Source: Piliocolobus tephrosceles
Lineage: Eukaryota > Chordata > Mammalia > Primates > Cercopithecidae
Length of the DNA stretch: 64,000 bases
Assembly (NCBI RefSeq): GCF_002776525.5
Contig: NC_045447.1
Span: 24,301,002-24,365,001 of the forward strand
Reading direction: 5' to 3'
Shown here: positions 44,871-55,324 of the stretch, one piece after another
Layout: each line of letters begins with the position of its first letter
How positions within the stretch are numbered: position 1 is the stretch's first letter
Program-made: the position numbers and the translations under genes
The notes under the pieces: model-generated
What the model was told of the DNA's origin: nothing
What the model saw: the letters and a program-made list of their open reading frames with translations, nothing else
Databases searched by the model: none

Positions 44871-45234
44871 GACTGACGGGGCAGTGAGCAGGGAAAACAG
44901 AACAACAGCCATGGCAGGAAGCAGGTGTGGACAGGCTCCCCAGGAGGAGCCAGCACATAGAGCAGGGAAGAGGCGGCTCCAGGGAAGGAAATAGCAGGAC
45001 AAAAACCTGAAGGCTGAAAATGATTAACAGGAGGCTACCAACGAGGCACTGGCATGCGAGGAAAGAAACCCATCAAGGCAGAGGGTGAGTGTCAGTCTTT
45101 TCCCTGTTGGAAACCGGGCATCTGGCTCGGTGTATGAAGGAAGGGAGGGATGGGGGACTGAGATCTTCCTGGGAGCCCTGAGATCTGGATTCCAGTCCAA
45201 CCCTTTTCACTTGCATCATGACCTCAAGCTAATC
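44871..45234. other. Unassigned sequence
   Basis: No gene. A short MIR-like stretch may sit at about 45175-45235. Confidence 0.35.
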
Positions 45235-45345
45235 CAAGCAGACACTCGCTATAGATTCAATCGTGAACAAGAGGGTCACACTCCTGCCCTCAGCAAACTT
45301 GCACTCTAATGGGAGGAGGAGGGGAAAAGACAAGGAGAGAATCTT
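45235..45345 (-). mobile_element. LINE-2 3' end, antisense
   Basis: 'cgtgaacaagagggtcacac' and 'tcctgccctcagcaaacttg' with 'cactctaatgggagga' fit the L2 complement. Confidence 0.6.
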
Positions 45346-45691
45346 CTAGTTACCAAAATCCACCCACAAAAGGAAGAGATGAGTCATCTAAGTGGACCAG
45401 GAGAATGCGTGAGTGTAGAGCCTGGTTTCCAAAACCCCATGGGGGACAATCAAAAGTCATTGGATTAGATTCTGTTGGAAAAGATAATAAACCAACTAGA
45501 TCAGATCTGGTGTCAGGGAAAGGGAAGGAAAAGGAGATGTTGCTGAGCCAAGATTGCCCAGAAGTGTCTCTATCTCCTGACCTCTTGGCACAGTGAGCCC
45601 CTCCACGGACATGAGTGGCCTCCTTGCCCAGCCTGGCATGGGAACCTGACACCCTCGTCCTCCTAAACAGCCCTAGGAGGGACTCTGCCAT
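45346..45691. other. Unassigned sequence
   Basis: Overlapping frames on both strands (45309-45596 plus, 45350-45691 minus) show no domain. Confidence 0.4.
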
Positions 45692-45838
45692 TCACATCTT
45701 CTGTGTTTCCTGGATGAGGAAACAGAGGAACAGCAAGGTTAAGCAGCTTGTCCGTGTTCACATGGCCGGCAAGTGTCAGAGCTCAGCCTGCAGACTGGCA
45801 CCACCAGCTGTGTTCTCCTGATCACTGTGCCTTATTAG
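45692..45838 (-). mobile_element. MIR, antisense
   Basis: 'ggatgaggaaacagaggaac', 'aagcagcttgtccgtgttca' and 'aagtgtcagagctcagcctg' match MIR. Confidence 0.75.
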
Positions 45839-46034
45839 CTTGAAAGAAGAAAACTCACTCCTATCACTCCAATTCCAGGGTCACCAAGCAACCCTGTAAC
45901 AAGTTCGCTACAGGGAACAAAACGTCCTCCCAAAGCCCTGCAGCATTCCAGACCACATGGCGGTACATTCCTCTTTGGAAATGGATCCCTTGGCATCGGG
46001 TTTATAAAATAGATGCCATGTCTCTGAGTTGCTT

Positions 46035-46230
46035 GGTATGATGCCAAGTCCTGGAGCTAGGCAGAACTGGGTTCACATTCTACCTCTAGTCCCTATAAGC
46101 TATGTTGCCCTGGGCAAGTCAGGGAAGCTTCCTGAACCTCCATGTCCCCATCTGTACAGTAAGATGATGACAGCTTCCACCTCAGACTCTGACAGCACTG
46201 AGCGTGTGCCTGGCACAGAGACAGGGCCCA
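46035..46230 (+). mobile_element. MIR, sense
   Basis: 'agaactgggttcacattcta', 'ccctgggcaagtcagggaag' and 'catctgtacagtaagatga' match MIR. Confidence 0.8.
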
Positions 46231-46497
46231 GTCAAGTGCAGCTGGGTTGCTCTCATTCTCAATGGGCTGATTCTGCACTCACAGAGCTGGGGGCCACCAG
46301 CCCTCGCCATGGCACCAACCCCAACCCTGGTAGTCTCACTGGGGTAATTACCACTTTGTGAGCACCAGTCTGATTGTCAGCAGGTCATTCTCCAACAACC
46401 TCATGGGGTCCATTCCTCTCTCCCTCTTGCCTTGGACTCCCCCAGGGATCAGAAGCCCATTATCAAAATGGCTGTGAGAACCTAATGAGATCAGATA

Positions 46498-46865
46498 TAT
46501 CATTTGCTAGGGTTGCCATAAAAAAGTACCACAGACTGAGTGGCTTAAACAGAAGTGCATTTCACCACAGTTCTGGAGGCTAGAAGTTCCAGATCGAGGT
46601 ATCAGTAGGGTTGATTTCTTCCATGGCCTCTCTCCTTGGTTTATAGACGGTCACCTTCTCTCCATGTCCCCTCACACATGGTCTCCCCTCAGTGTGTGTC
46701 TGTGTCTAGATTTCCTTTTCTTATAAAGACCCTAGTCACATTGGATTAGGACCCACCCTGGTGACTTTAACTTGATTACCTCTCTAAAGATTCTATCTCC
46801 AAATATAGTCACATTCTGAAATACTGGAGGTTAGGACTTCGGGAGATGAATTTGTGTCATTATAT
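46498..46865 (-). mobile_element. MLT1-type solo LTR, antisense
   Basis: 'tagggttgccataaaaaagt', 'cacagttctggaggctagaa', 'ctccaaatatagtcacattc' and 'ggaggttaggacttcggg' give a well-preserved MLT1 complement. Confidence 0.85.
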
Positions 46866-46884
46866 GTGTCAACACATGGATCAA

Positions 46885-46950
46885 GTATATAATGCATCAG
46901 GCGCAGTGCTTGGCATATAATAAGCACTCAATAAATAGTGACAAACATAA
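46885..46950 (+). mobile_element. MIR 3' end, sense
   Basis: 'cagtgcttggcatataataa' and 'gcactcaataaatagtgac' are the MIR tail. Confidence 0.7.
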
Positions 46951-47084
46951 GGATGATGATGGAGATGATGACTCTCCAGGCTGGAAACCACTTCAACAAG
47001 ATGACAGGCCATGGCTCAATACCCATCAGGAAGTCCCTCTGGGTTGATGGGAAGCCCTGGGGTTTGGGAGGTTGTGCACCTAGT

Positions 47085-47220
47085 GAATTCATGCATCCAC
47101 TGGCTTTGGAGTCAGATACACAGGGGTTCAGAGCCTCAGGACAGCACTCACCCATTGGAGATCCTAAGCAAATCATCCCACTTAGCTGAGCCACAACTTT
47201 CCTCATGTATTGAGACAGCC
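47085..47220 (+). mobile_element. MIR fragment, sense
   Basis: 'ctggctttggagtcagatac' and 'ttagctgagccacaactttc' match MIR. Confidence 0.6.
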
Positions 47221-47239
47221 AATGTCAAGGGCCTGGCAG

Positions 47240-47495
47240 TGAGAGGTGCCCAGGGAATTCCTCTGTCTGTGAGCAGAAAAACCAGATTTGAGTCCCAGTT
47301 TGGCCACCTTGTAGCCAAATTGGGACTCAAATTTGCTTGTAGCGCTGACCTTGGGCAAGTCATTCTCGGTCCCTTCAGCTCTTGATGGGGAACAATAATC
47401 CCGCCTCATGGAGTTGTTGTAGGGTGGAAATGAGTCAAGATATGTGAAAGTGCTTTGTAAACTGCAAAGCACTCTGCACAGGTCAGCTGTTGCCC
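47240..47495 (+). mobile_element. MIR with internal inverted copy
   Basis: 'tgaccttgggcaagtcattc', 'atggagttgttgtagggtgg' and 'gtgaaagtgctttgtaaac' give a MIR. Within it, 47283-47304 is repeated in reverse complement at 47314-47335 (20 of 22 positions pair), and 'cttgtagc' flanks the inverted copy on both sides. Confidence 0.75.
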
Positions 47496-48182
47496 TCCTT
47501 TGAGGATGCAACCCTGCAGAGGTCTTCGTGAGAGGGCGCTCACACCCACACAGCCGATTCCAAGAAAAACACAAGAGGTGGGGCCCCTGTGGTTTCATGA
47601 CTCACAGAGGCCACTCCTGCTGGTGCTTTTTGACTATGCAACCAGGTTTGCTAACCACTCCCTAAGGGTGCAACTCACACCCCCTCTTCCCTGCCATAAG
47701 GGCAGGCAAAAGAGTTCCCCCTTTTGCCCTGGTCCAAAAAGGAGGCATGCCAGGCCAAAGATGATTTGGAAATTTATTAGAAGGCACAGGGGAGTAGGGT
47801 GTCAAGGAGGTAAACAGGGAAGTCAGGAGGGTCATGAATTTTCTGGTTGGGGAGAGTGGAGAGGACACCCATCTTTGATAAAAGGAAACCCAGGTGGAAA
47901 ACTTCAGGAGGTGACTGGAAATGCCAGATAGGAGTCAGGAGAGAAGTAATGAATGAAGATATTACCCACAGTGAGGCTTGAACTGAAGATGTGAAAGCCA
48001 GAGAATAGAAAAGAGAAAGAGGGAAGAGCGGGAACAGGAAAGGGGAGAAAGAAGGGCATGGTATAAAGGGCAAAATCTTGAAGAATGCCAACATTTAGGA
48101 TTTTAGGGAGAAAAGGAGACAGAGGATTAGACAGGTAAAGCAGTCTGAGTTAAGGGGAAGAGCAGATCTATCAGGATTGAGA
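47496..48182. other. Unassigned, purine-rich right half
   Basis: 47930-48130 is rich in gaaag/gggaaa text. Frames on both strands (47500-47931 plus, 47777-48094 minus) have no domain. No gene claimed. Confidence 0.4.
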
Positions 48183-48630
48183 AATGTATTCTTCAGCTCA
48201 GGCTGTCATAACAAAATACCATGGGCTAGGTGATCTAAACAACAGACATTTATTTTCTCATAGCTCTGCAGACTAGAAGTCTGAGGCCAGGGTTTTAGCA
48301 TGGTCAGGTCCTGGTGAGGGCTCCCTTCGTGGCTTGCAGATGGCCACCTTCTTGTTGTGTCTTCATATGGTGAGAGAAGAGAGAGAGAGAAAGAAGAGAA
48401 GAGAAGAGAAAAAAGAAGAGAAGAGAGAAGAGGAGGAGAGGAGAGAGAGAGCAAGCTCTCTAGTACCTCTTAAGCACCCTAAAATCCTGTTGGATCAGGG
48501 CTCTGCCCTTATGACCTCATTTAACCTTAATTACTTCTGTAAAGGGCTTGTCTCCAAATACAGTCACATTGGTGGTTAGGGCTACAACTTTTGAATTGGG
48601 GAGAGTCACAACTCAGTCCACAGCAGGAGG
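48183..48630 (-). mobile_element. MLT1-type LTR, antisense, with GA expansion
   Basis: 'tcaggctgtcataacaaaat', 'acagacatttattttctcat', 'ctccaaatacagtcacattg' and 'gagtcacaactcagtccac' are the MLT1 complement. A GA-rich microsatellite sits inside it. Confidence 0.8.
48371..48452. repeat. GA/GGAGA microsatellite
   Basis: About 80 purine bases (gaga, aagaag, gagaggagg), grown within the MLT1 copy. Confidence 0.9.
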
Positions 48631-49414
48631 GCAGAGGTAGGATGAAGATGGGAAAATGGTAGCCCAGGAAGCACACCTGCCCTAGAACACACACTGCCAG
48701 AACAGCCCCCATTGGTAGCAAGAGCCTCTGCCAGCACTGGAGGAACTTTAAACCCTTTCCCTCTCTGTGTCTCAGTTTCCATGGTATACAATGTAGGAGT
48801 AGTGCTGTTCTCAAAGATTCCCAGGATACAACCAAGCTCTCTTCCAAGGGCAAATGTCGCAGAGGCTCAAAAAAAGAGCCAGATAGTCTTTCAAGCAAGC
48901 CCATTCAAGGCTAAAAGAAGGGAGGGGAGGTAATGCTAAGTTTAGAGACTCTAAATCCTCCCTTGAGAGCCAGTGAGCCTGTCTCAGGCAGCCCAGGAGC
49001 AGCAGCAAGAGAAGAAGACACCTCCTGTGGCTCTGAGCTGTAAGAGAAGAGGGAGGGGGCTGCATGCCTCACCCACCCAAGTCCACCTCACTCCTAAATA
49101 CAAACTTGAGTAGTGTTTAACTCTAGATGTAATTTTGAGAGCCACTACCTTCTCAAAAAAGTTTTGGTCATCAAAGCAAGGACTGACTTCCATTTCTTTG
49201 CATGTTTAATTAGGGAAAGGCTATTTCTATGATGTGAGTCTGTGAGTCTCACCCACTGAGTCAGATTGTCATCCATCCCACAGAGTTGGACTGGTGCCCA
49301 CGACTCCAATCCCAGCCCATAAAAGGGTTCCCAGCAACAAGAACAATGGAGAGGGGAGGGCTGAGGCTGGAGCAGCATAAAGAGTATGAGGAGCCAAGAG
49401 GAGGACATCTAGTT
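48631..49414. other. Repeat-poor block
   Basis: No named repeat. Overlapping frames (48527-48904, 48811-49065, 49145-49408 minus) have no recognisable domain. Confidence 0.45.
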
Positions 49415-49862
49415 GAGACTAGAGTCAGGTAGGGTGGGAGAAGCCTGGGTAGGTGGGTAGGCTTCCTGGAGGAGGTGCTATCTGAGCTAAACTGAAACAG
49501 GAGGAAGAGTTCACCAGGGGAGCATTTGGAGAGTAGGACAGTGTTCCAATCAAGAGTACAGAAGGGGCCAGGTGTGGTGGCACATGCCTATAGTCCAAGC
49601 CGCACAGGAGGCAAAGGTGGAAGGATTGCTTGAACCCTGAAGGTCAAAGCCGTGATCAAGCCACTGCACTCAGCCTGGACAACAGAACAAGAGCCTGTCT
49701 CAGAAAACAAAACAAAACAAAAGTGCAGAAGGGAGATAAAAGCTGTTTCAGGTTGAGGGGGTCTATGGTAAAGAGTGGGCTCTTTCCAGAAGGCAATAGG
49801 GAGCAACTGGAAAGTTTGAGCAGGAGAGTGGCTTGATCCAACTTGTTTTGTATGCTCCTTTA
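49415..49862 (-). mobile_element. LINE-2, antisense, split by an Alu monomer
   Basis: Left: 'aggcttcctggaggaggtgc' and 'aggggagcatttggagagta'. Right: 'agaaggcaatagggagcaac' and 'gcaggagagtggcttgatcc'. Together they follow the complement of the L2 reverse-transcriptase end. Confidence 0.7.
49566..49722 (+). mobile_element. Free right Alu monomer-like, with TSD
   Basis: Only right-arm-type Alu text is present ('catgcctatagtccaagcc' to 'agcctggacaacagaaca'), ending in (aaaac)n. The flanks 'agtacagaagg' and 'agtgcagaagg' are a target duplication, so it inserted as a monomer (FRAM-like). Confidence 0.8.
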
Positions 49863-50278
49863 TGTGTTTTGACGGGGTGGGAATTGGACAGAAAATACAT
49901 TCATGGTGCTATTCATCTACTTTTATGTGTGCCTCCCTCCCCTTCTCTTTTCCCCTTTTGATTTACTTTTTGTTTGAGGTAAGAGAGTTTTGCTGTTCAG
50001 TTTCAGCAAGCCTCCAAGACACACATAAAATGAGATTACAATAGTTGTTTTGCAGAATAGAACAAAGAGCAAAAATTACCTATCTCATTTTTAAACCTAT
50101 TATAACCTTGATGCTTAAACCTAACAGGGATGGCATCATAAAATAAAATGTGAGACAAATTTCAATGTGGCCATAGCTTATTTTTATCTTATATAAAATG
50201 CTAGCAATTGGAATTCAGCAATGCATAAAACACCTCACGATCAAGTAGCACCACAAGAATATTTCAATGTAAGATACC

Positions 50279-50670
50279 TGTTCTGAGCTGAACTATGTCC
50301 CCCCAAAATTCATATGTTGAGGTCCGAACTCCCAGTACCTCAGAATAAGACTGTATTTGGAGAGAGAGCTTTAAAGTGGTAATTAAGTTAAAATGAGGTT
50401 ATTAGGGTGGGCCCTAATCTGACTGGTGTCCTTGTACAAAGAGGAAATTCGGGCAGAGACATAGATATCTGCAGAGGAAAGACTGTGTGAGGACACAGGG
50501 AGAAGACAGTCATCTACAAGCCAAAGAGAGAGGCCTCAGAAGAAACCAATCCTGCTAACACCTTGATCTCAGAAGTCCAGCTGCCAGAACCATGAGAAAA
50601 TAAATGTTTGCTCTTTAAGCCACTTAGTCTGTGGGACTTTGGTATGTCAGCCCCAGCAAAGTACTATAGT
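50279..50670 (+). mobile_element. MLT1-type LTR, sense
   Basis: 'tatgtccccccaaaattcat', 'gggtgggccctaatctgact', 'aggacacagggagaagacag', 'tgagaaaataaatgtttgct' and 'agccacttagtctgtgggac' cover the LTR including its poly(A) signal. Confidence 0.9.
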
Positions 50671-50911
50671 AAAAGACCAAAGCAGAAAACCTATGTAAAC
50701 ATATAAGTAAATGCAGAGAAAGCAGTGGCTACAATTCTTTTTAAGGCTTTCAATGAAGGATAACATACCTACAAAAAAAGTCTACAAATCCTCACTATAC
50801 TGTGAATTTTCACCAGCTAAATCCACCTGTGTAATCAGCACTTGGATCAAGAAACAGAACCCAACAAGCATCCCAGGTCCCTCCCCATGTCCTCTTCAAC
50901 ACCAGTCGGGC

Positions 50912-51236
50912 TGTGTGGGCTGAATTGTATCCTTCTAAAGTTCCTTTGTTGAATCCCTAATCCTCAAAGTGACTGTATTTAGAGACAGAGCCTCTAAAGA
51001 GGGTAATTAATGTTAAAGTTATAAAGTGGGGTCCTGATCCAAAAGGACTGATGTCTTTATAAGAAAAAGAAGACAGCAGCAATCCACAAGGGAAAATGCC
51101 ATGTGAGGACACAGGGAGAAGGTGGCCATCTACCTACAAGCCAAGGGCAGAGGTCACAGGAGAAACCAACTCTGCTGGCACTTTGTTCTTGGACTTCCCG
51201 CCTTCAGAACCATGAGAAAATAAATGTCTGGTGTAT
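50912..51236 (+). mobile_element. MLT1-type LTR, sense
   Basis: 'ggctgaattgtatccttcta', 'gaggacacagggagaaggtg' and 'catgagaaaataaatgtctg'. It breaks off into a TG repeat after the poly(A) signal. Same orientation as the LTR 240 bp upstream. Confidence 0.85.
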
Positions 51237-51249
51237 GGTGGGTGGGTGG

Positions 51250-51276
<27 letters not shown>
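51237..51276. repeat. (TG)n / GGTGGG microsatellite
   Basis: About 13 TG units after a short gggt stretch. Confidence 0.95.
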
Positions 51277-51280
<4 letters not shown>

Positions 51281-51397
51281 TATTATATACATTATATATA
51301 TAATACATGTATTATATACATATACATATATGTATACATATATACATTATATATAATACATATATAATATATGTATTTATATACATATATATAACTT
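51277..51397. repeat. AT-rich (TATA/TACATA) palindromic tract
   Basis: About 120 bases of alternating purine-pyrimidine tata, taca and tgta units directly following the TG repeat. Many short self-complementary stretches. Confidence 0.9.
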
Positions 51398-51540
51398 ATT
51401 AATATAGTTTCTTGTGGGGGCATGAGGAGGTGAATAATGAAAATAATCCCTGGCACACAGTTATGTCTAAGTGTTCACAGATAGCATAGTACTGAGTAAA
51501 CAAGGCATAGAAGGAATTTAGGTAAATTTACAACACACAG

Positions 51541-51831
51541 GCCGGGCGCGGTGGCTCACGCCTGTAATCCCAGCACTTTGGGAGGCCGAGGTGGGCAGAT
51601 TACGAAGTCAGGAGATCAAGACCAACCTGGCTAACACGGTGGAACCCCACCTCTACTAAAAACACAAAAACAAAATTAGCCGGGTGTGGTGGCGGGCTCC
51701 TGTAGTCCCAGCTACTCAGGACGCTGAGGCAGGAGAATGGTGTGAACCTGGGAGGTGGAGCTTGCAGTGAGCCGAGATCACTCCAGCCTGTGCAACAGAG
51801 TGAGACTCCTCCCCCTACAAAAAAATAAATA
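51541..51831 (+). mobile_element. AluY-like with perfect 17-bp TSD
   Basis: 'ggccgggcgcggtggctcac' to 'tgagactcct', flanked by 'aaatttacaacacacag' at 51524-51540 and 51832-51848. The right arm lacks about 12 bases between 'gccgagatca' and 'ctccagcctg'. Well preserved, so comparatively young. Confidence 0.97.
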
Positions 51832-52618
51832 AAATTTACAACACACAGGTGCATGTTCTAGCAAAAACATATAGACATGTATTTTTAATTTATCTAACTG
51901 GCATGTGCAAAGGTATTATTCAAAGTTAACTTGTGTGCCAAGTATGATTCTAATAGATTTCATTTAATTCTTACTATTGTTTAAGGCCTATCTGCATTGG
52001 TGCATGTATATTAAGTGAATGGATTCTGACTGCTGCATAGTATTTTAATATATGCCTATACCATATTTTACTTTTCCATTCCCCTAGTGGTGGACCCTAG
52101 GGGACTCCAATGTCCTGCCACCAAAAACAATGCCGCAGTGAACATGCTCGACAATGTCCTCTTTTGGAGCTGTGTAGCCGGACTGGGGGTGCTCGTCAGT
52201 GAGATCGCTGGATACTTCGTATGGACACAGTATCTTGAATGAAATCTCCCTGATGGCTCTTCAAAACTCCTGCATTGGTCTACGTCCCCAACAGTGGTAT
52301 ACAGGGGTTCCCAGTTCCTTTCCATCCCTGCCAACATTTGGCATTATCCAACTTTCTCGTTTTTGCCAGGCTATTGAATGTAAAGTAATTCACTGTTGTG
52401 TTCATGTGTATCTAATTATTGGGTTTGGGCATCTCTTCATACACTTATGAGTTATTTGTGTTTCCCCTTCTGTGAATCGCTTATTTGTATACTTTGACTA
52501 CTTTTCTTTCGGGTTTCCTGCCTTTTTCTGAACAATTTATAGGATTTTTTTGTGTAGTCTAGGATTGGGTTACATGTGGATTTTAAACGTGGAGTCTACA
52601 CATGGCATCCATCTATAG

Positions 52619-52837
52619 CAAGGTTTCTCAATCTCAACACTATTAATATTTGGCCAGATAATTACTAGTTGTGAGGTATCCTGTACACTGGAGGATGTTT
52701 AGCAGCATTTCTGGCCTCTACCTGACAGATTTGCCAGTGGCACCCCCTACCCAGTTGTGACAACCAAAAATGTCTCCAGACATTGCCAAACATCCTGAGG
52801 GGTGGGGAGCAAAATTGATCCCAGTTGAGAACCACTG
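52619..52837. mobile_element. hAT-Charlie-type element
   Basis: 219 bp with inverted ends (left 'caaggtttctcaatc', right complement 'cagtggttctcaactggg') and flanking 8-mers 'atctatag' and 'gtctataa' (6 of 8 match). The interior 'aaaatgtctccagacattgc' is typical of a MER-class non-autonomous hAT. It inserted into the L1M. Confidence 0.75.
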
Positions 52838-53005
52838 GTCTATAACCAGTGGTTCATCCTATTGGGTTATAATTATCCAATTCCATTGATTAGAAATCCA
52901 TAACTTTTAATAAAACCCATTTTTATGTCGTGCTTTGTGTTTGGGAGGTATTATTTGAGAAGACCTTATCATTCCTGGGTTATAAAAATATTTCCCTATA
53001 ACGTC

Positions 53006-53092
53006 TGGTCTCAAACTCCTGACCTCAAGTGATCTGCCTGCCTCGGTCCCCCAAAGTGCTGGGATTACAGGCATGAGCCACCACACTAGGCC
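53006..53092 (-). mobile_element. Alu 5' fragment, antisense
   Basis: Only the first ~85 bases of an Alu, from 'ggtctcaaactcctgacctc' to 'gagccaccacactaggcc'. No tail. Confidence 0.85.
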
Positions 53093-53941
53093 CTATAATG
53101 TTTTTTTTTTTTATCAGCTTTATTGTTTAACCTTTAAGTCTTTAATTTATCTATGCTCTACTTTTATATTCTGGATAAAGTAGGTTTGTAGGTATAATTT
53201 GATTGACATAATCACCCAGTTTTTCAAAGCCATCTGCAAGTCAGTGACACCTTTCCTATTAATGTGTGATACCATATTATCACTCATCAAGTTCCCACGT
53301 ATGTGTGATCTGTCTCTGAGCTATCTTGTCTATTCATCTATTTTCCTGTCCTTCCATCAGAACCACATAATTCTTCTATTACTGTGACCTTGTAATATAT
53401 CTTAATATCTAGAAGACAAGTCCCTCCTCTTTTTAAAAGCTGGCTCAATCATTTGTGGACCTTTATATTTATTAATTTTAGAATATTTATCAGGTTTATC
53501 AACATAGCCATCTGGAATGCTAATTCAATCATATCAAATTTATAGATTACTTTGAAAAAAATTGACATTTTTACAATGTTCTGCTATTCTATCACAAACA
53601 TGAAATTCCTCTTCACTTACTCAAAAATTCCTTTTATGTCCTTTGATTGAATTTAAATTTTTCTTCCATAGAGAACTTCTTTACTCCTTGATATATTAAT
53701 GGCTAGGTATATTTAGTTTCTCTTGCTACTGTGAGTGGTATTTTATTTTCTTATGTTTGATGGTTGGTTCTGTATTTGCTGCTATGGACACATGCTATTG
53801 GTTTTTAGTAGTTGATCTTGTATCTGGAAATCTTGTTGAATCCTCTTATCAGTTATAAAAGAGAGTCTGCTGATTCACTTGGCTTTCTATGCAGATTATT
53901 ACAGCACTTACAAATAATGACAGTTTTGCCTCTTTCTTTTA

Positions 53942-54532
53942 TTGAGATAGAGTTTCCCTCCATCACCCAGGCTGGAGTGCAATGGCACGATCTCAGCTCA
54001 CTGCAACCTCCGCTTCCCAGGTTCAAGCAATTCTCTGCCTCAGCCTCCCGAGTAGCTGGGACTACAGGCATAGGCCACCATGCCCAGCTAATTTTTGTAT
54101 TTTTTGTAGAGACAGGTTTTTGCCATGTTGACCAGGCTGGTCTCAAACTCCTGGCCTCTAGTGATCCACCTACCTAGGCCTCCCAAAGTGCTACGATTAT
54201 GGCCAGGCACAGTGGCTCACACCTGTAATCCCAGCACTTTGGGAGGCCGAGGTGGGCAGATCACGAAGTCAAGAGATCCAGGCCATCCTGGCCAACATGG
54301 TGAAACCCCGTATCTAATAAAAATACAAAAATTAGTTGGGCATGGTGGTGCATGCCTGTAGTCCCAGCTAGACGGGAGGCTGAGGCAGGAGGATCGCATG
54401 AACACAGGAGGCAGAGGTGGCAGTGAGCCGAGATCGTGCCACTGCACTCCAGTCTGGCAATACAGCGAGCCTCTGTCTTTAAAAAAAACAAAAAAGTGCT
54501 GGGATTACAGGTGTGAGCCACCACACCCAGCC
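53942..54532 (-). mobile_element. Alu, antisense, split by a second Alu
   Basis: 'gagatagagtttccctccat' to 'ctcccaaagtgctacgatta', then resuming after the inner Alu with 'gctgggattacaggtgtgag' to 'caccacacccagcc'. The outer element is flanked by 'tgcctctttctttta' and 'tgcctctcccttttaa' (53927 and 54533). Confidence 0.95.
54201..54492 (+). mobile_element. Alu (S/Y-like), nested, sense
   Basis: Inserted in opposite orientation near the 5' end of the antisense Alu. 'aaagtgct' plus 'gatta' is duplicated on both sides (54185-54199 and 54493-54507). Confidence 0.95.
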
Positions 54533-54567
54533 TGCCTCTCCCTTTTAATCCTCACACACTTTTATAC

Positions 54568-54985
54568 TAATTTGCTAGGCTGCCATTAAAAAAGAAACAC
54601 ACACACACCAGACTGGATGTCTTAAAGAGTAGAAATTTATTTTCTCACAATTCTGAAGGCTCAGATGTTTGTAAAATCAGAGTCATCCAACAACAGTAAA
54701 AATTCATTTTCTCACAATTCTTGTGATCTGTTTGGCTTGTGGATGGCTGTCTTCCCCCTGTGTCTTTACAATGTCTTGTCTCTGCACCTATATGTGTCCT
54801 AATCTCCTCTTCTCGTACAGATAACAGTCACATTGTATTAGGGACCAACTTAATGACCTTTTTTAATTTAATTACCTGTGTAAAGACCTTGTCTCCAAAT
54901 ACAGTCCCATTCTGAGGTTCTAGTGGTTAGGATGTCAACATGCAAACTGGGGATACAATGCACCCATTACAATCTCGCATTGCTT
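54568..54985 (-). mobile_element. MLT1-type LTR, antisense, rearranged
   Basis: 'tttgctaggctgccattaaa', 'aaatttattttctcacaatt', 'ctccaaatacagtcccattc' and 'gtggttaggatgtcaacatg'. Contains a 22-bp direct duplication (54636-54657 and 54700-54721) that encloses a 37-bp foreign segment (54660-54696). Confidence 0.8.
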
Positions 54986-55324
54986 GTTCTTGGTTTCAAC
55001 TGCAGTGACAATCCAAGGTGCTCTCATACTTTTCCATGTTACAGTTATGCCAGGCAGGCACTGATGCCCTGAAGCAATGCATGGGAGAGAGGAAAGAATA
55101 GGAGTCACGCCTGTCCCCTGGTAAGGCTCCCCGTCCCCATCTGTCTCTGGCTCACATTTCCTTCTGAGTCAAGATTCCTTCCACTGCAGTACCCTAGAGT
55201 TTTCCCACAGGTTTTGTGCTATTTCTTCAGCACCTCCGTGCTGAAGAATTCAAGTTTTGGTGGTGGGGGCAGGAAGAGGGGTAGCGAGGATGGAGAAAAC
55301 TATCTAGCCAGAAATCCCCATGAT
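54986..55324. other. Unassigned sequence
   Basis: No gene or named repeat. Confidence 0.4.

Larger units (their letters stand above)
51885..53926 (-). mobile_element. Long L1M, antisense, interrupted
   Basis: About 1.7 kb of old L1 in antisense, crossing ORF2: 'ctgctgcatagtattttaat', 'cagtgaacatgctcgac', 'gtctattcatctattttcc', 'gttgatcttgtatctggaaa'. It is broken by a hAT element and an Alu fragment, and its left end by decay. No frame survives. Confidence 0.7.

Noticed and set aside
44871..45691. Opposed frames of 85-117 codons as small genes
   Set aside because: They have no domain and lie among L2/MIR fragments.
47510..47545. Second CTCF-like motif ('gagagggcgct')
   Set aside because: Only the right half of the core fits; the CCASY part is absent.
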